A DNA stretch of 64,000 nt from Streptomyces sp. Edi4 (GCF_040253615.1 NZ_JBEJGY010000004.1:5270001-5334000); one strand, 5' to 3'; shown: positions 43,987 through 54,713, counted from the first letter of the stretch. The notes: a model not told the origin generated them from the sequence alone. Numbers and translations are program-made.

Positions 43987-44664
43987 TCACGACGTCATGT
44001 GCGCCGGAGTGCGATCCCAGTCCGCCGGGAGCGCGGGAACGGGCCAGCGCGGATCCGGCCGCCAGGCCTCCCAGCCGTCCGCGAACGGGCTGCCCCACGC
44101 GGTGATCACCTCGACCGCGGACCGCCCGGCCGCCCTGACCCGCCGCGCCTGGCCGCCGTCCATCAGCCCCGCCTGCTGGGCCTGCGCGAACTCGTCCTCG
44201 TCCAGCCACTGCCAACTGCGGTCCGGGTGGACGGCGATGTCGAGGAAGTGGTCGGTGGAGTCGATGCCCCGCGACCACCGCGCACGCGGCTCCTCCAGGT
44301 TCACGTACCAGTTCTTGAAACGCCAGCCCCGCTCCCAGAACAGCCACACCGACCAGGGCTCGCCCGGCCGCGCCAGCTTGAGCACCCCGCTGCCCGACCA
44401 CCGCGCGCGCTCGGTGGTGCGCGGGGCGGTGTAGCGGGTGGCCAGCGGCTCCTGGTGAATGGGGCGGCCGTCGGTGAGGACCGGGCGTACGCAGTGGGTG
44501 CCCGGCGCCATCCACACCGCGAGCAGGTCGTCGGTGTCCTGGACGACCGTGACCGGGCGGCAGATGTGGACCCGCCCCTTCGTCGCGGGAGCGTGGTCGA
44601 GATAGCGCCAGAGGATGTGGTCCCCCGGCGCCCAGTGCGGGGTGCCGTCTCCTGTGCCTGCCAT
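43987..44664 (-). CDS. DUF402 (FomD-like) protein
   Basis: 225 residues. DUF402 features are visible: the RPVTVVQDTDDLLAVWMAPG strands, the GWRFKNWYVNLEEPRARW motif, and DHFLDIAVHPDRSWQWLDED, the acidic metal site. Relatives hydrolyse nucleoside or phosphonate-CMP bonds. The transcript seems leaderless: TAATAT lies six bases before the ATG. Confidence 0.88.
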   Translation of the reverse strand: MAGTGDGTPHWAPGDHILWRYLDHAPATKGRVHICRPVTVVQDTDDLLAVWMAPGTHCVRPVLTDGRPIHQEPLATRYTAPRTTERARWSGSGVLKLARPGEPWSVWLFWERGWRFKNWYVNLEEPRARWSRGIDSTDHFLDIAVHPDRSWQWLDEDEFAQAQQAGLMDGGQARRVRAAGRSAVEVITAWGSPFADGWEAWRPDPRWPVPALPADWDRTPAHMTS

Positions 44665-44670
44665 GTGCAG

Positions 44671-44676
44671 ATATTA
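44671..44676 (-). promoter_or_regulatory. -10 box of leaderless DUF402 gene
   Basis: TAATAT on the minus strand, then six bases, then the ATG at 44664. No ribosome site is present. Confidence 0.55.
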
Positions 44677-44783
44677 CGGAGTGCGGTCAAGACCGCGCCG
44701 CGAGGGGGATCACGACGGGGCGGCCGGGGAGCCGGGGTGGCCGCTGACGTGTCAGGGATGTGTCAGAGGCGGGTCAGGGCACG

Positions 44784-46175
44784 TCAGGGGCGGGTCATGC
44801 GCAGCACGTCGAGGGCTTCGTCGAGCTGCTGGACCGTCAGGTCGCCGCGCTCGACGTAGCCGGATTCGAGGACGACCTCGCGGATGGTCTTCCGCTCGGC
44901 CAGGGACTTCTTGGCGACCTTCGCGGCCTCCTCGTACCCGATGTACTTGTTGAGCGGCGTGACGACCGACGGCGAGGACTCGGCGTACTCGCGGGCCCGC
45001 TCCACGTGCGCGGTGATCCCGTCGACCGTGCGGTCGGCGAGCAGCCGCGCGACGTTGGCGAGCAGCCGGACCGACTCCAGGAGGTTCTTGGCCATCACCG
45101 GCAGCATCACGTTGAGCTCGAAGTTGCCGGCCGCGCCCGCCGTCGCCACTGTCGCGTCGTTGCCGATCACCTGGGCGGCGACCATGAGGACGGCCTCCGG
45201 AATGACCGGATTGACCTTTCCGGGCATGATCGAGGAGCCCGGCTGGAGGTCGGGAAGACTGATCTCGGCCAATCCTGTGCGCGGGCCCGACGCCATCCAG
45301 CGAAGGTCGTTGGAGATCTTCGTGAGCGACACCGCGACGGTCCGCAGCTGCCCGCTGGTCTCCACCAGGCCGTCGCGCGCGCCCTGCGCCTCGAAGTGGT
45401 CCCGCGCCTCGGTGAGCGGGAGCCCGGTGGTGCGCGCGACCTCGGCGATCACGGCCGCCGAGAAGCCGTGCGGGGTGTTGATGCCGGTGCCCACGGCCGT
45501 GCCGCCCAGGGGCAGTTCGGCCAGCCGGGGCAGGGCGGAGCGCAGCCGCTCCACGCCGTGCCGCAGCTGCGCCGCGTAGCCGCCGAACTCCTGGCCGAGG
45601 GTGACGGGGGTGGCGTCCATCAGATGCGTACGCCCCGACTTGACCACGTCCGCGAACTCGGCCGACTTGCGCTCGAGAGCGGCCGCCAAGTGGTCGAGGG
45701 CCGGGATCAGATCGGCGGTGACGGCGGCCGTCGCGGCGATGTGGATGGAGGAGGGGAAGACGTCGTTGGAGGACTGCGAGGCGTTCACATGGTCGTTGGG
45801 GTGGACGTCGCGGCCCAGCTTCTCGGTGGCGAGCGTCGCCACCACCTCGTTCATGTTCATGTTCGACGAGGTGCCGGATCCGGTCTGGAAGACGTCGACC
45901 GGGAAGTGCTCGTCCCAGCGGCCTTCGGCGACCTCGCCCGCCGCCTCCTCGATGGCGCCCGCGATGTCCTTCTCGAGCACCCCGAGCTCGGCGTTGACCT
46001 TGGCGGCGGCCGCCTTGACGCGGGCCAGCGCCTCGATGTGGGCGCGCTCCAGACGTTGCCCCGAGACGGGGAAGTTCTCCACCGCCCGCTGTGTCTGCGC
46101 CCGCCATTTGGCGTGCGCGGGCACCCGCACCTCGCCCATCGAGTCGTGCTCGGTCCGGTACTCGCTGTCGTTCAT
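44784..46175 (-). CDS. fumC: Class II fumarate hydratase
   Basis: 463 residues from ATG 46175 with GGGAGG upstream. Signature GSSIMPGKVNP, catalytic His region in SGRTHLMDATPV, and QTGSGTSSNMNMNEV and NDHVNASQSSND substrate-site motifs. It interconverts fumarate and malate without an iron-sulfur cluster, so it resists oxidants. A class I enzyme lies 2.2 kb downstream of its start on the same strand. Confidence 0.97.
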   Translation of the reverse strand: MNDSEYRTEHDSMGEVRVPAHAKWRAQTQRAVENFPVSGQRLERAHIEALARVKAAAAKVNAELGVLEKDIAGAIEEAAGEVAEGRWDEHFPVDVFQTGSGTSSNMNMNEVVATLATEKLGRDVHPNDHVNASQSSNDVFPSSIHIAATAAVTADLIPALDHLAAALERKSAEFADVVKSGRTHLMDATPVTLGQEFGGYAAQLRHGVERLRSALPRLAELPLGGTAVGTGINTPHGFSAAVIAEVARTTGLPLTEARDHFEAQGARDGLVETSGQLRTVAVSLTKISNDLRWMASGPRTGLAEISLPDLQPGSSIMPGKVNPVIPEAVLMVAAQVIGNDATVATAGAAGNFELNVMLPVMAKNLLESVRLLANVARLLADRTVDGITAHVERAREYAESSPSVVTPLNKYIGYEEAAKVAKKSLAERKTIREVVLESGYVERGDLTVQQLDEALDVLRMTRP

Positions 46176-46314
46176 GGTGATGAACCTCCCGAAAAAGTTG
46201 AGCACTTGTCTTGTTCTACCTATTCCCAACACGCCCTACCGGCCAGTAAATACCGGTGGGCCGCATTCTCCCGGGAGACGACCCTCGTACCCCGCAGGCC
46301 CACCAGGAGGCGTC

Positions 46315-47838
46315 ATGACGCGCACCAGGCACAGACTTCGCCGCACGCTCGCGGCCGCCGCGGCCGTGGCGGCCGCGTTCGGGGGCATGGCGGCGGGCGC
46401 GGCCACCGCGCAGGCCGCCGCCGCGCCGGCCGTCCAGTCCACCCCGCTCCCGCCCGACCTGGAGAAGATCCGGGCGGCGGAGGCCACCCAGCTCTACGGC
46501 GATCCCGCCGAGCGGCCCATGGCCGACCGCAGGACGGGCCTGATCTCGCTCGGCGACAGCGAGATCTCCGGCGAGGGCGTCGGCACCTACGAGGCCGGCA
46601 CCAACGGGCCCGACAACTGGTGCCACCGCTCGCCCGACTCCGCGATCCACCGCACCGGCATCCCGGCCGACGAGACGTACAACGTGGCCTGCTCGGGCGC
46701 GTACACCGGCAACATCAGGATCGGCGGGACCAAGCAGTACGCCGACGAACTCGTGCAGAGCGACAGCCTCGCCATCAAGGCCCGCAACACCCGGATCAAA
46801 ATGGTGCTCCTGGTCGCGGGCGCCAACGACGATCTCCAGTTCGGCCCGGTCATGACCGACTGCGTCGAGCGCTATCTGCTGCTCCAGGGCCCGTGCCAGT
46901 CCAAATACCAGCCCGGCTGGCAGGCCCGGGTCGACGCGCTGGTGCCCAAGGTCGAGGCGACCGTGAGTGACCTCAAGACCGTGATGCGCGACGCGGGGTA
47001 CGCCGACGGCTCCTACAAGCTCGTCGTGATGGGCTACCCGAGCCCCATCGGCCCCGACTTCCACGACAACCCGTCCTTCCCCGGCAAGCTCGTCTGCGGC
47101 GGCCTCGGCTACGACTCCGACACCGTGTGGGGCCGCGACACGGCGGTGCCCGCCTTCGAGGTCGGCATGCGCAAGGCCGCCGAGGCCACCGGCGCGACCT
47201 ACCTGGACGACTCGCGGCTCTTCAACGGCCACGAGGTCTGCATGGAGGACACCTGGGCCAGGGGCCTCTACATCGACGTCTCCAAGCCGGGCCTGCCGGA
47301 CGCCAACTCCGTGCGCCAGTCCTTCCACCCCAACTACCGGGGTCACGGCGCCTTCGCCTCCTGTCTCACCCAGCTCTACAACTCCGGCGCCAAGGAAGGC
47401 AGTTGCGCCGACCCCGCCTCCACGGGCAGCCCCACCCTCTACCCGCTCGCCTGGGACGACGCCTACCGGCCGCTGAAGAACGAGGCCACCGGGAGCTGCG
47501 CCGACGTCACCGCCTCCAGCAGCGCCAACGGCACGGCCGTCATCGGCTGGGACTGCCACGGCGGACGCAACCAGGGCTGGTGGTACGACGACGGCCGCAA
47601 GTCGGTGCACACCCAGCTCACCCAGGACCGCTGCCTGGACGTGCCGGGGGCGAACTACACCGCCGGTGCCCAGCTGATCATCTGGAACTGCTCGGGCGCG
47701 GCCAACCAGGAGTGGGTGCGCGCCTCGGGCACCCTGCGCCCGGCCGCGGCCACCAGCCTGTGCGCCACCCTCGGCGCCGCCAAGGACCCGCTCACCCTGC
47801 GCCCCTGTGACGGCACCGCGAGCCAGCGCTTCGCCTGA
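46315..47838 (+). CDS. Secreted SGNH hydrolase with ricin B-type lectin domain
   Basis: 507 residues. ATG 46315 with CCAGGAGG. Signal peptide about 1-38. The SGNH esterase domain has nucleophile Ser in SLGDSEISGEG, LLVAGANDD, and the catalytic His in RQSFHPNYRGHG. The C-terminal ricin B lectin (about 385-507) shows Q-x-W-like repeats NQGWWYDD and NQEWVRASG. Cys pairs are plentiful. It probably binds and de-esterifies polysaccharide or lipid outside the cell. Confidence 0.9.
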   Translation: MTRTRHRLRRTLAAAAAVAAAFGGMAAGAATAQAAAAPAVQSTPLPPDLEKIRAAEATQLYGDPAERPMADRRTGLISLGDSEISGEGVGTYEAGTNGPDNWCHRSPDSAIHRTGIPADETYNVACSGAYTGNIRIGGTKQYADELVQSDSLAIKARNTRIKMVLLVAGANDDLQFGPVMTDCVERYLLLQGPCQSKYQPGWQARVDALVPKVEATVSDLKTVMRDAGYADGSYKLVVMGYPSPIGPDFHDNPSFPGKLVCGGLGYDSDTVWGRDTAVPAFEVGMRKAAEATGATYLDDSRLFNGHEVCMEDTWARGLYIDVSKPGLPDANSVRQSFHPNYRGHGAFASCLTQLYNSGAKEGSCADPASTGSPTLYPLAWDDAYRPLKNEATGSCADVTASSSANGTAVIGWDCHGGRNQGWWYDDGRKSVHTQLTQDRCLDVPGANYTAGAQLIIWNCSGAANQEWVRASGTLRPAAATSLCATLGAAKDPLTLRPCDGTASQRFA

Positions 47839-47890
47839 CCCGGACGCGGCCCGGACGCGTCCCACCCGGGCCGCCCGGCGCTCGGCCCCG

Positions 47891-48202
47891 TCATGGACAG
47901 CCGTCCGCGGCGGGGCCGAGGTGTGCCACCTCGATGGCGGAGGGCGAAAGGGCGGCCGCCACCCGCACACGCGCGCCGAAGCCCAGCGGAGTGCGGGCCC
48001 GCGCCGCGTACTTCAAGGGCCGTCCACGCACGCAGAACAGCACCTCGCCGTACCCGCCGCGCGGGATCGGCGTGACCACATGGCCCGCGGCGCCGACCAT
48101 CGCGGCGGCCGTCGGTGACGCCTTCGCGCGCCGCCGCGGCCACGTCCGGTCCAGCCCCGCCAGTAACCCGCCGGGCCCGCTGAACCACCCCAACTGCGCC
48201 AC
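47891..48202 (-). CDS. NfeD-like C-terminal (OB-fold) protein without membrane helices
   Basis: 103 residues if the GTG at 48202 is used; an internal ATG at 48100 is possible. The part MVGAAGHVVTPIPRGGYGEV followed by ARTPLGFGARVRVAAAL resembles the C-terminal OB-fold of NfeD proteins. The usual N-terminal helices are replaced by a short basic stretch (GLDRTWPRRRAKAS). It may be a truncated gene or a small soluble variant. A GC hairpin lies upstream. Confidence 0.45.
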   Translation of the reverse strand: MAQLGWFSGPGGLLAGLDRTWPRRRAKASPTAAAMVGAAGHVVTPIPRGGYGEVLFCVRGRPLKYAARARTPLGFGARVRVAAALSPSAIEVAHLGPAADGCP

Positions 48203-48220
48203 CCCTCCCGGTGATTGAAG

Positions 48221-48248
48221 CGCCCCGGCCGATGCGGCGACCGGGGCG
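48221..48248. terminator. GC hairpin upstream of the NfeD-like gene
   Basis: CGCCCCGG (48221) pairs with CCGGGGCG (48241) across a 12-base loop. It could terminate transcription from the fumarase gene on the minus strand. Confidence 0.5.
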
Positions 48249-48372
48249 ATTGCGGACACATGCCAGGATAGGCGGCCAATTCACCGGGCCCTTAGGGGCT
48301 TTGGACCCTATTCGCGCACAGGATTCCAGGGGGGAGGCCTTCGGGCTCCACCTCCCGATGGAGCCGGGACGG

Positions 48373-50043
<1,671 letters not shown>

Positions 50044-50199
50044 GGGGCGGCCATTCCTCACTCGGCAGACAGCTGCTGGGCCTCCATTGGCACAGCACCC
50101 TCCAGCGTATGCCGCGTCCGGAGCGCCGTTTCTGTGAGGTAGGGCTCAGTTGCCGAGCCCGTGGCGCCCCGCGACTAGTCGCGATCTATCGCGTTTGGG

Positions 50200-50205
50200 T
50201 ACGCT
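50200..50205 (+). promoter_or_regulatory. -10 box of leaderless DUF1707 gene
   Basis: TACGCT is followed by six bases and the GTG at 50212; there is no ribosome site. Confidence 0.5.
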
Positions 50206-50211
50206 GCCTCC

Positions 50212-50910
50212 GTGGACCTCGAAAAGCACGCCAAGGCGGATCCCGCGCGGCCCGCGAAGGCCGACCCCACCCAGCACGCCGAGCCCCCGGCGCTGCGGGC
50301 GTCGGACGCCGACCGGGACAAGATCGCCGACATCCTGCGCGACGCGCTGGCCGAGGGGCGCCTCGACGCGGCCGAGCACTCCGAGCGCATCGACGCGGTC
50401 TACCGCGCCAAGACGGTCGGTGAACTGGAGCCCCTGGTCAAGGACTTGCCCGCGAGCGGCGCCCGCCCCCGGCCGGTGGCCGCGCCCGCACCGCGCGAGG
50501 TGGCGGAGAGCGTCGGGCCCGTCGAGGCGGAGAACCTGGTCGCGATCTTCTCCGCCTCCACCCGCAAGGGCCGCTGGCGGGTCGGCCGGCGCACCAATGT
50601 CTTCTCGCTGTTCGGCAGCGTCGACATCGACCTCACAGAGGCGCTGTTCGAGCAGCGCCTGACCGTCATCAACGCGACCGCGATTTTCGGCAATGTGGAA
50701 GTCCGGGTCCCGGAAAACCTGAGCCTGCGCGGGAGCGGCACCGGAATCTTCGGCAACTTCGAGGTGCACACGCTCGAGGCCGACGATCCGGAGGCTCCGG
50801 TGGTCGTCATCAATGGATACTCGGTCTTCGGCAGCATCGAGGCCAAGCCGAAGCGGGGCAAGCTCATCGCCGACCTCCACCAGAGGCTGCGCAAGCGGCT
50901 GGACCCCTGA
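50212..50910 (+). CDS. DUF1707 and LiaF-like domain protein
   Basis: 232 residues. The DUF1707 box LRASDADRDKIADILRDALA and GRLDAAEHSERIDAVYRAKT (about 28-80) is linked by a Pro/Ala stretch to a C-terminal cell-wall-active antibiotic response domain (NVFSLFGSVDIDL, ATAIFGNVEVRVPENL, INGYSVFGSIEAKP), a beta-helix-like repeat. No helices are seen, so it is cytoplasmic. Such proteins are tied to envelope-stress sensing. Confidence 0.88.
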   Translation: MDLEKHAKADPARPAKADPTQHAEPPALRASDADRDKIADILRDALAEGRLDAAEHSERIDAVYRAKTVGELEPLVKDLPASGARPRPVAAPAPREVAESVGPVEAENLVAIFSASTRKGRWRVGRRTNVFSLFGSVDIDLTEALFEQRLTVINATAIFGNVEVRVPENLSLRGSGTGIFGNFEVHTLEADDPEAPVVVINGYSVFGSIEAKPKRGKLIADLHQRLRKRLDP

Positions 50911-51060
50911 CGGCCAACGCGATTGTGGCGAGGGCGAGTTCAGGCCATGGGCCGACCGAGCGGAGCCGCGCCGGTCGGAACGCAGTGCATAGGCCCGCGT
51001 ACAGCGGGTAGGGACTTTTCCATCGTCGCTCGCTCGCGAAGCCGTCGTCAGGAGTAGACC

Positions 51061-51414
51061 GTGCTGCATCCGCCGCATCATTCCCTGCAGGTCGCCGCCG
51101 TTCCGCCGCAGCGTGGTCCAGCCAGGGAGGATCAGGCGGGCCCGTGGCACGCGGAGGCGGTCTGCCGCCGGGACGAGGCGGGTCTGTTCTTCGCCCCGTC
51201 CAAGGAGCCGACGGCCGCCAGACTCTCCCGCGAGGAGGCCGCCAAGCGCGTCTGCGCCCGCTGTCCGGTCATGGTGGAGTGCCGCGAGCACGCCCTGCTC
51301 ATGCCCGAGCCGTACGGTGTCTGGGGCGGCCTGACCGCGGCCGAGCGCCGGGTGGTCATCGCCCGCCGCCGCCGGCGCGAGGTCGAACTGAAGAAGTCCG
51401 CGTCCGCCGCCTAG
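51061..51414 (+). CDS. WhiB-family iron-sulfur regulator
   Basis: 117 residues. The cluster ligands are AVCRRDEAGLFFAPS (first Cys), then VCARCPVMVEC (CxxC, five residues, C). The GVWGGLTAAERR turn and the basic C-terminus (ARRRRREVELKK) bind the sigma factor and DNA. WhiB proteins hold a [4Fe-4S] cluster and act with region 4 of sigma factors. Next to glpX it matches the place I remember for wblI of S. coelicolor. GTG start. Confidence 0.93.
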   Translation: MLHPPHHSLQVAAVPPQRGPAREDQAGPWHAEAVCRRDEAGLFFAPSKEPTAARLSREEAAKRVCARCPVMVECREHALLMPEPYGVWGGLTAAERRVVIARRRRREVELKKSASAA

Positions 51415-51465
51415 CGTCCTTCGCCGCCGCTCGGCACGGCTCCGCGCGTCCGCGTCCGCGTGCGT

Positions 51466-51503
51466 GAAGGGGCGCCCCCGCCGCACCACGGGGACGCCCC
51501 TTC
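51466..51503. terminator. Bidirectional hairpin between wbl and glpX
   Basis: GAAGGGGCG with CCCCG (51466-51480) pairs with CGGGG and CGCCCCTTC (51490-51503). Stem of about 14 bp between convergent genes. Confidence 0.8.
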
Positions 51504-51567
51504 ATCTACGTGCGAACTGCCATGCGTCCAGGGTCACTTGGGCCCGAAGCGGCTTGCTCTACCGGTT

Positions 51568-52599
51568 CTACTTGGCCCGGTCGAAGTCGATCTGGCTGTA
51601 CGCGCGCAGCTTGGAGAGCCGGTGCGTGGAGTCGATCTGGCGGATGGTGCCCGACTTCGAGCGCATCACGAGCGACTGCGTGGTCGCCGTCTCCGCGCGG
51701 TAGCGCACCCCGCGCAGCAGCTCGCCGTCGGTGATGCCGGTGGCGACGAAGAACACGTTGTCGCCGCTGACCAGGTCGTCCGTGGAGAGCGTACGGTCCA
51801 GGTCGTGCCCCGCGTCGAGTGCGCGCTGACGCTCGGCCTCGTCCTTGGGCCACAGCTTGCCCTGGATGACACCGCCCAGGCACTTGATCGCGCAGGCCGA
51901 GATGATCCCCTCGGGGGTGCCGCCGATGCCCATGAGCAGGTCGACGCCGGTGCCCTCGCGCACGGCCATGATCGAACCGGCGACGTCGCCGTCCGAGATG
52001 AACTTGATGCGCGCGCCGGTCTCCCGGATCTCCTTGACGATGCCCTCGTGGCGGGGGCGGTCCAGGATGACCACGGTGACGTCCTCGGGCGAGGAGTTCT
52101 TGGCCTTGGCGACCCGGCGGATGTTGACCGAGACCGGGGCGTTGATGTCGACGAAGTCGGCCGCCTCGGGGCCCGTCACCAGCTTGTCCATGTAGAAGAC
52201 CGCGGACGGGTCGAACATGGCGCCGCGGTCGGCGGCGGCGAGCACGGCGATCGCGTTCGGCATGCCCTTGGCGTTCAGGGTGGTGCCGTCGATGGGGTCG
52301 ACGGCGATGTCGACCTCGGCGCCGGTGCCGTCGCCGATGCGCTCCCCGTTGTAGAGCATGGGCGCCTCGTCCTTCTCGCCCTCGCCGATGACGACGATGC
52401 CGTTCATCGAGACGGTGGAGACGAGGGTCCGCATGGCGTTGACCGCGGCGCCGTCCGCGCCGATCTTGTCCCCGCGGCCGACCCAGCGGCCCGCGGCCAT
52501 GGCGGCGGCCTCGGTGACCCGCACGAGCTCAAGGGCCAGGTTGCGGTCGGGGGCCTCGGGAGAGACCTCGAGTTCGGACGGCAGATGATGCTCGGTCAT
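51568..52599 (-). CDS. glpX: Class II fructose-1,6-bisphosphatase
   Basis: 343 residues. Metal and substrate motifs are VIGEGEKDEAPML, DIAVDPIDGTTLNAKGMPNA, FISDGDVAGSIMA and MGIGGTPEGIISACA. It hydrolyses fructose-1,6-bisphosphate in gluconeogenesis; in Streptomyces and mycobacteria this is the main enzyme for the step. It is convergent to wbl and divergent from the DUF4245 gene. Confidence 0.96.
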   Translation of the reverse strand: MTEHHLPSELEVSPEAPDRNLALELVRVTEAAAMAAGRWVGRGDKIGADGAAVNAMRTLVSTVSMNGIVVIGEGEKDEAPMLYNGERIGDGTGAEVDIAVDPIDGTTLNAKGMPNAIAVLAAADRGAMFDPSAVFYMDKLVTGPEAADFVDINAPVSVNIRRVAKAKNSSPEDVTVVILDRPRHEGIVKEIRETGARIKFISDGDVAGSIMAVREGTGVDLLMGIGGTPEGIISACAIKCLGGVIQGKLWPKDEAERQRALDAGHDLDRTLSTDDLVSGDNVFFVATGITDGELLRGVRYRAETATTQSLVMRSKSGTIRQIDSTHRLSKLRAYSQIDFDRAK

Positions 52600-52713
52600 C
52601 GGAGCGCACCTTTCTGTACGGCGACGGCCGCAAGGTAAGAGGGTGCTAGGACTCTATCGGCACGTCGACAAATTGAGCAGAGGGGCCCACGTATGAGCGG
52701 CGGGATGACCTGA

Positions 52714-52719
52714 GAACAT
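52714..52719 (+). promoter_or_regulatory. Possible -10 box of leaderless DUF4245 gene
   Basis: GAACAT lies six bases before the GTG at 52726. The first base deviates from the TAnnnT pattern, so this is a weaker case. Confidence 0.35.
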
Positions 52720-52725
52720 GGGGTC

Positions 52726-53265
52726 GTGGCAGGAACGCGCAGCAGTAAGCAGACAGTCCGGAACATGCTGCAGTCGCTGGCGGTGATCGGCATCGCGGCG
52801 GCTGTGATCTATGTGTTCATCCCGCACGACGAATCGGACGCACCTCCGCTCAAGACCGTGAACTACTCGGTCGAGCTCACGACCGTGCGCAGGGCGGCCC
52901 CGTACCCGGTGGCGGCCCCCGTCGGCCTGCCCGACCAGGACAAGTGGCGCGCGACCTCGGTGTCGTACGACGGCACCAAGGACAACGCCTGGCACCTGGG
53001 CTTCCTCGACCCGCAGAACCAGTACGTCGCCGTCGAGCAGTCGACCGCGCCCACGGAGAAGTTCGTCACCGAGGTCAGCAGGCGGGCGACGAAGACCGAG
53101 AAGTCGCAGCAGATCGCGGGCGCGACCTGGACGTTCTGGGACGGCCCCAAGTACGACGCGCTGGTCCGCCAGGACCAGGGTTCCACCACGGTGGTCACGG
53201 GCACGGCGCCGTACGAGCAGCTGGTGGCGATGGCGGGGGCGCTGGAGTCGAAGAAGACGGCCTGA
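52726..53265 (+). CDS. DUF4245 membrane-anchored protein
   Basis: 179 residues. A short basic start and one transmembrane helix (AVIGIAAAVIYVFIP) are followed by an extracytoplasmic domain containing PVAAPVGLPDQDKWRATSVS, AWHLGFLDPQNQYVAVEQ and the final VVTGTAPYEQLVAMAGAL, as in actinobacterial DUF4245 proteins. Function unknown. Confidence 0.88.
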   Translation: MAGTRSSKQTVRNMLQSLAVIGIAAAVIYVFIPHDESDAPPLKTVNYSVELTTVRRAAPYPVAAPVGLPDQDKWRATSVSYDGTKDNAWHLGFLDPQNQYVAVEQSTAPTEKFVTEVSRRATKTEKSQQIAGATWTFWDGPKYDALVRQDQGSTTVVTGTAPYEQLVAMAGALESKKTA

Positions 53266-53304
53266 GGCCTCGGGGGCGCGCCGGCCGGGCCCGGGGAGCG
53301 GACA

Positions 53305-53344
53305 CGAAAAGGCCGCCGCACCGGGTGGGTGCGGCGGCCTTTCG
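53305..53344. terminator. Bidirectional intrinsic terminator
   Basis: CGAAAAGGCCGCCGCACC (53305-53322) pairs with GGTGCGGCGGCCTTTCG (53328-53344). The A tract on one side and T tract on the other serve both convergent genes. Confidence 0.9.
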
Positions 53345-53370
53345 TGTGCGGCTGCCTTTTCGCGTGCGGC

Positions 53371-53961
53371 TCAGACGGTGGTGACGACGTCGTCGTACGC
53401 CAGGCGCGGGCTGCGCGGGTACCAGGCGTCGTCGCCGGGCTTGCCGATGTTGACGACCATCAGCGGGGTGTGGTCGTCGTCCAGGAACTCCTTCTGCACG
53501 CCGGCGGGGTCGAAGCCGGTCATCGGGCCCGCGGCCAGGCCGGCGGCGCGGACGCCGACGATGAAGTAGGCGGCCTGGAGCGCGGTGTTCAGCAGCGCGG
53601 CGCTCTCGCGGACCGGGCGCTCGGAGAAGAAGGCGTCCTTGGCGGCCGGGAAGTGCGGGAAGAGGGCCGGCAGCTCCTCGTGGAACTCGTTGTCGGCGGA
53701 GAGGATCGCGACGAGCGGCGCGGAGGAGGTCTTGGGGCGGTTGCCCTCGGCCATGTGCTGGACAAGGCGCTCGCGAGCCTCGGGGGAGCGGACCAGGGTG
53801 ATGCGCAGGGGCGACTGGTTGAAGGCGGTCGGGCCGTACTTGACCAGGTCGTAGATCGCCTGGACCTGCTCATCGGTCACCGGCTCGTCGGTGAACGTAT
53901 TGGCGGTGCGGGCCTCGCGGAAGAGGAGGTCCTGGGCGGCGGGGTCAAGAACGAGCGACAT
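53371..53961 (-). CDS. Nitroreductase family / malonic semialdehyde reductase-like protein
   Basis: 196 residues from ATG 53961; GGAAGG is ten bases upstream, whereas it would sit too close to the ATG at 53970. FMN-binding motifs: LFREARTANTF near the start, YGPTAFNQSPLRITLVRSPE, and GFDPAGVQKEFL. It matches the HadB/RutE branch. Substrate uncertain. A 20-bp imperfect palindrome lies about 60-75 bases upstream. Confidence 0.9.
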   Translation of the reverse strand: MSLVLDPAAQDLLFREARTANTFTDEPVTDEQVQAIYDLVKYGPTAFNQSPLRITLVRSPEARERLVQHMAEGNRPKTSSAPLVAILSADNEFHEELPALFPHFPAAKDAFFSERPVRESAALLNTALQAAYFIVGVRAAGLAAGPMTGFDPAGVQKEFLDDDHTPLMVVNIGKPGDDAWYPRSPRLAYDDVVTTV

Positions 53962-54017
53962 CTGCGTCATACCTTCCGGAATGTTGATCAAGCGGTGTCT
54001 CCGACGGTACGGCAGGG

Positions 54018-54037
54018 TTAGGTTAACTTTCAACTAA
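54018..54037. promoter_or_regulatory. Imperfect palindrome in the nitroreductase promoter
   Basis: TTAGGTTAACTTTCAACTAA has TTAG/CTAA ends and an AT-rich core that stands out from its surroundings. It is reminiscent of iron boxes (TTAGGTTAGGCTAACCTAA) and of HxlR/MarR operators that precede such reductases. Which regulator binds is not known. Confidence 0.5.
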
Positions 54038-54142
54038 ATCTGGGGATGGGTGACGATGCTCACACGGGGCCGGGGCCGGGGTGGATGGTGCGGCGGCGTG
54101 CCGGCCGCCGGGTGCCGGAGTGGCCACCGGCGCGTGCGCCTG

Positions 54143-54410
54143 TGCGCAGGTTCCCCGCGCCCCTTGAGGGCTTGGTGTTCGGGCGCGGACCGTGCTGGGG
54201 CGCTCGCGCAGTTCCCCGTGCCCCTGACGGGGGTGGTGCCGGCCCGCATGGGGAACCTCAGCCTGCCCCGTGCTGCTGAGCTTGAGGTGCCGGCCCACAC
54301 CGGCATCTTCACCCTGTCAGGGGGTCCCCCCTGGTCCTTGAGGCCTTGGGGGAGTTTGAGGACGAGCGCCCTTCAGGCGCGATCGGGGTCTGGGACGGAG
54401 CCCCAGGGTT
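54143..54410. repeat. Second locus of the dispersed GC-rich repeat
   Basis: Modules shared with 27571-27975: GCGCAGTTCCCCGTGCCCC (54207), GGCCCGCATGGGGAACCTCA (54241), GAGGACGAGCGCC (54358), and an imperfect GGGACGGAGCCCC hairpin. The 54038-54469 gap shows no gene. Confidence 0.8.
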
Positions 54411-54469
54411 CCTCACCCCCGGAGGGTTTGGGTAAGGGGCGGGGAGGGGCCAGAACCCCAAGGGTGACC

Positions 54470-54703
54470 TCAGCCGGCCTCGGGCGAGTCGGCCAGGGCC
54501 GCGTCGAGGCGGGCCCGAGCCCCCTCGAGCCACCGCCGGCACACCTTGGCCAGCTCCTCCCCCCGCTCCCAGAGCGCCAGGGACTCCTCCAACGTCGTAC
54601 CCCCCGCCTCAAGCCGCCGCACGACATCGATCAGCTCGTCCCGCGCCTGCTCATACCCCAGCGCCGCGTCACCCGACACGGCCTCGTCCGTCGTCTTGGC
54701 CAT
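54470..54703 (-). CDS. xseB: Exodeoxyribonuclease VII small subunit
   Basis: 77 residues. ATG 54703 has AGGGTGGAG just upstream. Typical XseB helical hairpin: GYEQARDELIDVVRRLEAGG, then TTLEESLALWERGEELAKVC. It joins XseA to degrade single-stranded DNA. It starts ten bases after xseA. Confidence 0.95.
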   Translation of the reverse strand: MAKTTDEAVSGDAALGYEQARDELIDVVRRLEAGGTTLEESLALWERGEELAKVCRRWLEGARARLDAALADSPEAG

Positions 54704-54713
54704 GCGCTCCACC

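Noticed and set aside
44671..44690. TTGACC as the -35 box of the DUF402 promoter
   Set aside because: Only eight bases separate it from TAATAT, too few for a normal promoter.
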